Below, piece by piece: positions 33,807 through 39,020 of a stretch of DNA of 39,020 nt. The stretch comes from Verrucomicrobiia bacterium. GTDB lineage: Bacteria > Verrucomicrobiota > Verrucomicrobiae > Limisphaerales > JAKPVM01. The notes beneath the pieces were generated by a model. The model saw only the letters and a list, made by a program, of their open reading frames with translations, was not told the origin of the DNA and ran no database searches. Positions within the stretch are counted from its first letter, which is position 1. Every line of letters begins with the position of its first letter. Both the position numbers and the translations under genes were made by a program. The DNA lies in assembly GCA_026417275.1 (NCBI GenBank), contig JAOADO010000009.1, forward strand, positions 1 through 39,020. The letters run 5' to 3'.

Positions 33807-34622
33807 CTATGACGGCGAACCTGTGTTTGGCTCCTGTTTCATATCCTGTGGTGAACCTACAGACACAAGCGCCTGACGCAACATCTTTGTTTGATAAGTA
33901 TAGCCTGGTGCAATCGCGCCAGCAATAACCGCATCTGGAAGAATTTGCGCCTTCTGGTCCACGTTTCTATGCCGTTCGGCGCTGAACTTTTCGCCGCTCT
34001 TTCCGTCGAACGCCACAAGTCCTATCCGCTGAGCAATCTGCCGACACGTCATCTGGAATAGCGCAATTTGTTCAATCAGTCGTTTGTCACCAGATTGCAG
34101 AGCCGCCCTGTAAAGCGCGTAAACGTTGTCCAGAAGATTCACAACCACTTGCAGATTCTCGTCCATTATTCGGTTTAACTTCTCAACCTCAATTCGCAGA
34201 GCTGTTTTTTCCACATCGTTTGCCTTTTGCATGAAATCGGCAAACTCGCGCGCTTCTCTGGAAATTCGCTCATGAATCTGGCGGGCGGTTTCCACTGTAT
34301 TCGCCGCGTCCGCCTGCGCCGCCTGCCAGTAATTTGTGGCGCTTGTAATCTGCTTTGCCACTTCTTCAAGTTTTTGAATTTTAGAAACGGTGGAGACCAA
34401 CGACTCGCTCTCGGCAATCTTTAAGGTGGCTTTGTGTTCAAGGTAAAAAGGAGTCACAAGAAAAACGCCACCGGCAAGAACCGCAAACGCGCAAATCGCT
34501 ACTTGCCATGGCTCGAGGGGCCATTTGCTGAAATACACAATAAAGCCTGCCACGGCAAGCATTAAAACGTCCGCTATTAGAAACGGTATTAAATTCGGTT
34601 TTGGTATCTTTTGTTCACCCAT
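33807..34622 (-). CDS. Membrane-anchored protein with GrpE-like C-terminal domain
   Basis: The 271-residue protein has two membrane spans (about 11-31 and 40-60), a long coiled coil (about 65-165) and a C-terminal domain. The last holds FDGKSGEKFSAERHRNV, then PDAVIAGAIAPGYTYQTKMLRQALV. This is close in order and spacing to the GrpE beta domain (FDP..HEA, then GY...R.LRPALV), preceded by a helix pair like GrpE's four-helix bundle (NLLDNVYALYRAAL). GrpE is the nucleotide exchange factor of DnaK. A membrane-tethered GrpE-like protein could recruit DnaK to the inner membrane. It could also be an unrelated scaffold, since similarity was judged by eye. Confidence 0.7.
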   Translation of the reverse strand: MGEQKIPKPNLIPFLIADVLMLAVAGFIVYFSKWPLEPWQVAICAFAVLAGGVFLVTPFYLEHKATLKIAESESLVSTVSKIQKLEEVAKQITSATNYWQAAQADAANTVETARQIHERISREAREFADFMQKANDVEKTALRIEVEKLNRIMDENLQVVVNLLDNVYALYRAALQSGDKRLIEQIALFQMTCRQIAQRIGLVAFDGKSGEKFSAERHRNVDQKAQILPDAVIAGAIAPGYTYQTKMLRQALVSVGSPQDMKQEPNTGSPS

Positions 34623-34737
34623 AAATAAATAATTAATCTAAACTTTGTCAGGAATAATATGCAAACGAAATGAGCATTTAAAATTTATCAAAAATTCGCC
34701 TCATGTCAAAAACGGAGGATGTTGCCAAATAAATAAA

Positions 34738-36828
34738 TCAATGTTTGGTTTTATATTTCCCAAGCAACTCGTTTGCAAGTGCATCCGCTTTATAAACTTT
34801 CTTCAATGCTTCGATTATACCCTTTGAATGAACAGCGAGGGCACGCGCCTGTATATCTGTAAAGTAAAAATCAAGAACCAGTGACTGTATATTGCCATCA
34901 AAAATAATACCAACAAATTCGCCTTTGCGATTCACTACAGGACTCCCCGAATTGCCGCCAATTATGTCTGCTGTGCTCACGAAATTCAGTGGCGTGTCAA
35001 GGTTGAGTTTTGACTTTGCCTTTAACCATCTATCTGGAAGGTCAAATGGATGTTTGTATCCCATGAGTGCCGCGCGTTCATACAGTCCGCTATAAGTTGT
35101 CTGATACGGAATGTGTTTACCGTTCTCTTCGTATCCTCTCACTGTTCCAAAGGCTAGTCTTAATGTGAACGTGGCATCGGGATACGATTTATCGCCTTCG
35201 ATAGCAAAACGGGCGCGGGAAATTTTAGCGTGAGCTTGTTGCCTGATTTCATCCTGTGTGTCAATTATCTGGCGAACCTCGCGTGCTGGCTGGTCAATAA
35301 GTTTTGCGAGTTCAATCATCGGGTCGTTTAATTTTTGCAGTTCATCCATGCCGCCGTGATAAATCTTTTTCCTCAAATCTACATCTTTTACCTTCGTGTT
35401 ATGAACGAGTTCTGCCGCACGCTGGCTCGGAGATTTTCCATTGAGGACTTTTTGAACAATCGGGTCAGAATACCCGAGTTTTGATACCAGATAGGTTAAT
35501 GAATCAGCAAGTCTGACCTCTTCGTAATCTTCGTAAATCGGTTTTGTGCTGAAGAGTTCCAGTTCAAGCGATGGACGCGCGGAGTCTCTAAATTCTTTTA
35601 ACCTGTCTCCGTTGGGTTTTGGCAGTTCGGTCGCCGCTCTCAAAAGAGTTCGTGCTATCTGGAAAAGTTCGCTGTTAAAACCGTGTCCCTGCTCAAGCAT
35701 ACGATATCGGAGCGCATTTTTCTGAATCACACTTTGAGCCTGCGCAATTTTGTCCCATGCGTCGACGCAATCCTTCAGATTGTCTCTTTTGGCAACTTCG
35801 TCGCGCAACCGTGCCTCCTGCTCGCGTTTTTTTGCCATGAAGTCTGAATCAAGCAAACCAGCTAATCTACCAACCCTCGCTTTTCGGCTGTTCTGAACAC
35901 CGAACAAATCGTCCATCGCCTTTCTGGCATTTTCTGGACTTCTCTGTCCCCATGCGTTCAAAAGAACTTCGAGCCGATAAAGTCGCTCAAGCAAATATGG
36001 TAGCGAGTCATCACGCAAGTATTCAAGCTCAGCAACCGTAAGAAGGCGACTCGTCCTGCCAGGATGCCCCGAGACGAACACAAGTTCATTTTCAGACACT
36101 CCACTTTCGTTCCATTTCAGGTAATGTTCAATCTTTGCTGGTTTCCCATCCTCATAAACGCGGAAGAAACAGACATCCAGACAATAGCGGGGATATTCAA
36201 AATTATCCGGGTCCCCACCGAAAAACGCGATTTGCTGTTCAGGCGCAAACACCAGCCGCACATCCGTGTATCTTTTAAATCTGTAGAGATGATAAGCGCC
36301 ACCTTGATACAGAGTTACGACGTCGCTCCGCAAACCTGTTTTCTGGAGCGATTCTTTTTCAATTTCGGCAATAACCTTTCGCCTTGCAGAAAATGCTTCT
36401 TCGGGTGGTGCATCCTTCGGTACAGCAGCATTCACGCGTTCGGTTACGTCCTCGATACTCATCAATACGTTCAATTCAAGGTCGTGGCACGGGATTTCTT
36501 CTTCAAGCGTGCGCGCATAAAAACCGTCCTTTAAATAATTGCGTTTTTCATTACTCATCTTCTGAAGAGCGTCTGCTCCTACATGATGATTTGACATTAC
36601 AAGTCCGTCTTCAGAAACAAACGAACCCGAGCCACCACTATTGAACCGCACAGACGCACGTTGCAGATGAATCAACCACTCATCGGAGGGTATAAAACCG
36701 TATCTCTCCTTTAATATTTCTCGAGGTGGTTTATTAAAAAGCCACATTCCCTCATCCGAAATTCCCGCCGGCATGGCAATCAAGGTCATTGCCGCTGTCA
36801 TTACCACCGCTGTCTTTTTAATTTCCAT
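34738..36828 (-). CDS. Serine dipeptidyl-peptidase of family S46 (DPP7-like)
   Basis: The 696-residue enzyme has a signal peptide (MEIKKTAVVMTAAMTLIAMP), the DEGMWLFN start typical of S46, the histidine region SGSFVSEDGLVMSNHHVG (H81/H82) and the nucleophile S627 in GGNSGSPVVNRKGEFVG. The residue 18 after the serine is glycine (FDGN), as in DPP7; in DPP11 it is arginine (FDRN). DPP7 removes dipeptides after hydrophobic residues, so this enzyme likely has that preference. It acts in the periplasm on peptides, like the M2 peptidase at the other end of the window. Start ATG 36828 opens the signal peptide; the open frame extends to 36879 without homology. Confidence 0.93.
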   Translation of the reverse strand: MEIKKTAVVMTAAMTLIAMPAGISDEGMWLFNKPPREILKERYGFIPSDEWLIHLQRASVRFNSGGSGSFVSEDGLVMSNHHVGADALQKMSNEKRNYLKDGFYARTLEEEIPCHDLELNVLMSIEDVTERVNAAVPKDAPPEEAFSARRKVIAEIEKESLQKTGLRSDVVTLYQGGAYHLYRFKRYTDVRLVFAPEQQIAFFGGDPDNFEYPRYCLDVCFFRVYEDGKPAKIEHYLKWNESGVSENELVFVSGHPGRTSRLLTVAELEYLRDDSLPYLLERLYRLEVLLNAWGQRSPENARKAMDDLFGVQNSRKARVGRLAGLLDSDFMAKKREQEARLRDEVAKRDNLKDCVDAWDKIAQAQSVIQKNALRYRMLEQGHGFNSELFQIARTLLRAATELPKPNGDRLKEFRDSARPSLELELFSTKPIYEDYEEVRLADSLTYLVSKLGYSDPIVQKVLNGKSPSQRAAELVHNTKVKDVDLRKKIYHGGMDELQKLNDPMIELAKLIDQPAREVRQIIDTQDEIRQQAHAKISRARFAIEGDKSYPDATFTLRLAFGTVRGYEENGKHIPYQTTYSGLYERAALMGYKHPFDLPDRWLKAKSKLNLDTPLNFVSTADIIGGNSGSPVVNRKGEFVGIIFDGNIQSLVLDFYFTDIQARALAVHSKGIIEALKKVYKADALANELLGKYKTKH

Positions 36829-36930
36829 AAACCAGATTATAACACCTACTTTTAATTTGTCTTCAATGCAATTCTCCAAAACTTTTCCTCAAATGATTGA
36901 TTTTTCATTTGCGTTTAATAATCTTTAATC

Positions 36931-37689
36931 ATGAACAAATCGGAAGCAGAACGCCTGTTGCAACAGTTCAAAGATGGAAAAGTTTCGCTGGAAACTGTGA
37001 TTCAGGCTTTTCAACGCGCGCCGGTGGAAGACCTCGGTTTTGCCCAGATTGACACACACCGCGCATTAAGAAAGGGGTTTCCTGAGGTAATTTACGGCGC
37101 CGGGAAAACAGCAAATCAGGTGGTTGAAATCGTAAAAAGACTTATTAACAATAATCATAATGTTCTAATCACCCGTGTTACTGCCGAACAAATTAAAGCC
37201 GTCAGAAAACATTTTAAAAAAGCCGTTGTACACGAAATCGCCCGTTGCATAACCATTGAAATAAATCCGATTCAAAAAAGACCGGGTAAAATCTGCATTC
37301 TCTGCGCCGGCACAAGCGATATTCCAGTTGCAGAAGAGGCGGCTGTAACCGCAGACATAATGGGCAACATTGTGGAAAAAATTTATGATATCGGTGTTGC
37401 AGGCATCCATAGACTCTTCATGCACCTCGAAAAAATCCAGCAAGCGAATGTGATAATCGTAGTTGCGGGTATGGAAGGGGCGCTGGCAAGCGTTGTTGCA
37501 GGACTGGTGGCAAAGCCTGTAATCGCTGTTCCAACCAGCGTTGGCTATGGCGCAAATCTTGGCGGCTTGACAACGCTACTTGCAATGCTCAACAGTTGCG
37601 CCAGCGGGATAACAGTTGTAAACATTGACAACGGCTTCGGCGCCGGATACGCCGCCAGCCAGATAAACAATCTCTGCGCCAGCAAGTAA
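36931..37689 (+). CDS. larB: Nickel pincer cofactor biosynthesis protein LarB
   Basis: The 252-residue protein has an N-terminal helical part (about 1-90, DLGFAQIDTHRALRKGFPEVIYG) and a C-terminal AIR carboxylase (PurE)-like domain with LCAGTSDIPVAEEAAVTA, GVAGIHRLF and VPTSVGYGANLGGLTTLLAMLNSCASGI. LarB carboxylates nicotinic acid adenine dinucleotide and hydrolyses it, the first step of the nickel-pincer nucleotide that LarA-type racemases use. larC, larE and larA are not in the window. It is divergent from the S46 peptidase and convergent with the gene at the right edge. Confidence 0.93.
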   Translation: MNKSEAERLLQQFKDGKVSLETVIQAFQRAPVEDLGFAQIDTHRALRKGFPEVIYGAGKTANQVVEIVKRLINNNHNVLITRVTAEQIKAVRKHFKKAVVHEIARCITIEINPIQKRPGKICILCAGTSDIPVAEEAAVTADIMGNIVEKIYDIGVAGIHRLFMHLEKIQQANVIIVVAGMEGALASVVAGLVAKPVIAVPTSVGYGANLGGLTTLLAMLNSCASGITVVNIDNGFGAGYAASQINNLCASK

Positions 37690-37724
37690 ATGTTTTAAAA
37701 GGCAGAGTTTGTTTTTAAAAGAGC

Positions 37725-37884
37725 ACGGTGGCAATGTCGCTCCAGTGACTACGACACTGGCTTATAAACGAAGCGAATATCCCCTCCCCTGTTTAATCAC
37801 ACGATAGCGTATGAAAATTCTCGCATCGTTAATAACCAACCACGTAAAGCAGTGTTGTCTCTGCTGTCACGGGATTGCCACCGT
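37725..37884. repeat. Inverted repeat pair between convergent genes
   Basis: ACGGTGGCAAT (37725-37735) and ATTGCCACCGT (37874-37884) are perfect complements. Similarity continues imperfectly inward (GACACTGGCTT on the left against GACAACACTGCTT in reverse on the right). The left arm carries a further hairpin, CCAGTG/CACTGG (37742-37747, 37755-37760). This head-to-head pairing is like a bacterial interspersed mosaic element made of two REP units. Confidence 0.4.
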
Positions 37885-37896
37885 ACTACAAATTTT

Positions 37897-39020
37897 TTAT
37901 CTCTTCGCTCTCGCGTATGAAATTCCTGTGGCGATAGCGATAAATACGAAAAGGATGGCAACAATTGCAAGATTAGATTCAGCGGCTTCTTTAAAAGCGC
38001 GGTATTTTGTGTGGAGTTTTACCGAAATGTCTGCCCATGGATTGACCTTTAGCGGCACAGCGAATTCGATTTTATTTCCAAACACGGGCAGGGTAGGTCT
38101 GATGGCAACTGGCTTTCCGACTGCCGCTTCCTGTTGTCTGATGAGCCGTTCCGCAAGTTTAGAAAGTGCCACGTTTTCCTCGGTCGGCGTTGTTTCTAAA
38201 ACTTGCCTGACTTGTTGTTGAGTATAATCAGGTTCTTGCCCCGGCGTCCATTGTGTGAATATTTGACCGCCAGTTCTTGTTTTATCCGTGGGTTCAAACG
38301 CTGTTTGTCGTCTCTGGTTCAATCCAAGTATTGCTTGTTGCATCTTTAAATTGTGCAGTTGAACGCGCGCATCTTCGTTCAACGCCGCATCCTGTTGAGA
38401 CATTTTATACGCAGCTTGAAAGGCGCGTTTTGCTTGCTGTGGAGCGCCCTGCTGGACGAGCGTGTTTGCTGTAACAATCAAGTTCTCCGCCTCTTTTGTT
38501 AATTGTTTGAACCGCGCCATTTCTGCCTGCATATACGAGCTGGCGTCAACCTGAAGCGGAACGAACATCGGTGTTTTCGAAACAAGTTGCAACGTTCCTT
38601 CTGCAGTTTTGAACTCCCAGTTTTCAGGATAATACACCGTCCATGTCACGTTTTGCAAAGGCAGGTCAAACGACGGTCCAAGCAAATCTCGTAAGTCGCC
38701 ACCTTTGCCAATCCCCGACTGCGGAATGGAGTAGAAAAATTCAACAACGCTCGGTTTTGTCGGGTCTGGATGTTTTTCGAGCATGATGAGAATCTGGTCT
38801 TTGTCCATCCAGGGCCAGGCGCTCTGGTCGTTCACAAAGGCATACCAGAAACGACCCGAAGCAGGCAGTTTTATCCGCAAAAGTCGTTTGTCTCCGGGAT
38901 GAATCACGAGTCTGCCTTCGGTGAGCATCTCGCCGCTGGATGCTATCATTGTTGTCAGTCGCAATTCTTCAACCTTTGCGGGGACAACTTTTGCTATGTC
39001 GTGTCTGGAGAATTCAATTG
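37897..39020 (-). CDS. Large protein of unknown function, N-terminus beyond window
   Basis: The reverse-strand frame ends with a stop at 37897 and stays open to the right edge, giving 374 visible residues. Reading starts IEFSRHDIAKVVPAK at the edge, so the start codon lies outside. The visible part has beta-rich segments (RLVIHPGDKRLLRIKLP, VTWTVYYPENWEF), a helical linker (about 165-240 of the visible part) with QQGAPQQAKRAFQAAYKM, which may be a single TPR-like unit, and a C-terminal membrane span (NLAIVAILFVFIAIATGISY) followed by a basic tail. No family is recognised. It is probably the C-terminal anchor region of a long envelope protein. Confidence 0.75.
   Translation of the reverse strand, partial: IEFSRHDIAKVVPAKVEELRLTTMIASSGEMLTEGRLVIHPGDKRLLRIKLPASGRFWYAFVNDQSAWPWMDKDQILIMLEKHPDPTKPSVVEFFYSIPQSGIGKGGDLRDLLGPSFDLPLQNVTWTVYYPENWEFKTAEGTLQLVSKTPMFVPLQVDASSYMQAEMARFKQLTKEAENLIVTANTLVQQGAPQQAKRAFQAAYKMSQQDAALNEDARVQLHNLKMQQAILGLNQRRQTAFEPTDKTRTGGQIFTQWTPGQEPDYTQQQVRQVLETTPTEENVALSKLAERLIRQQEAAVGKPVAIRPTLPVFGNKIEFAVPLKVNPWADISVKLHTKYRAFKEAAESNLAIVAILFVFIAIATGISYARAKR

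Noticed and set aside
37811..38221. Plus-strand frame of 136 codons near the right end
   Set aside because: It lies antisense to the partial membrane protein and over the inverted repeat; composition is that of a shadow frame.

Overview
The window looks like chromosome from a Gram-negative, moderately AT-rich bacterium. Supporting signs are an OmpL-like beta-barrel porin, many Sec-type signal peptides, a secreted multiheme cytochrome with HEAT and TPR repeats, S46 and M2 peptidases, and BatD/BatE proteins. This mix, plus the style of the S18, L33 and DksA-like proteins, suggests the PVC superphylum, most likely Verrucomicrobiota. That is an inference from protein appearance; no 16S or other phylogenetic marker search could be run. 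No prophage, CRISPR array, integrase or complete insertion sequence was seen.

Left part (1-6940), all on the minus strand: a truncated secreted protein, an M2 (ACE-like) zinc dipeptidase, and a zinc-homeostasis block. Read in transcription order the block is a DksA-like protein with a dismantled zinc finger, L33 and S18 (neither able to bind zinc through cysteines), a terminator, a palindrome suitable as a Zur operator, znuA, a small MITE-like element, znuC, znuB and a Fur/Zur regulator. This combination of zinc import, its regulator and zinc-free versions of normally zinc-binding proteins is the most coherent functional theme in the window.

Middle part (7140-22154): a secreted S1/P1-type nuclease with a membrane protein, an unusual cysteine-rich ferredoxin-like protein, the porin with a recognisable promoter and phased A-tracts, rpmB (L28), tRNA-Ser(GCT), a batD-batE pair without batA/B/C, a class V aminotransferase, an HDOD protein, a lone CDP-glucose 4,6-dehydratase, a secreted sugar isomerase-like protein, and a fabI plus radical-SAM pair.

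Right part (22540-39020): smc behind an upstream region with an 18-bp perfect palindrome, and a TetA-like MFS transporter. Next comes a tight three-gene unit of cupin, glycosidase-like barrel protein and membrane-anchored octaheme cytochrome fused to HEAT and TPR repeats. It is followed by a flavin reductase-like protein, a DEDDy exonuclease, a membrane-anchored protein ending in a GrpE-like domain, a DPP7-type S46 peptidase, larB, and the C-terminal part of a large protein whose start lies beyond the window.

Several intergenic gaps hold small palindromic repeats. One palindrome (GGCTYTGC-AGGA-GCAAAGCC) occurs at both 5640 and 32502 and is probably a dispersed REP-like family. Coordinates of trimmed starts were chosen by hand from signal peptides, gene overlaps and Shine-Dalgarno-like sequences.
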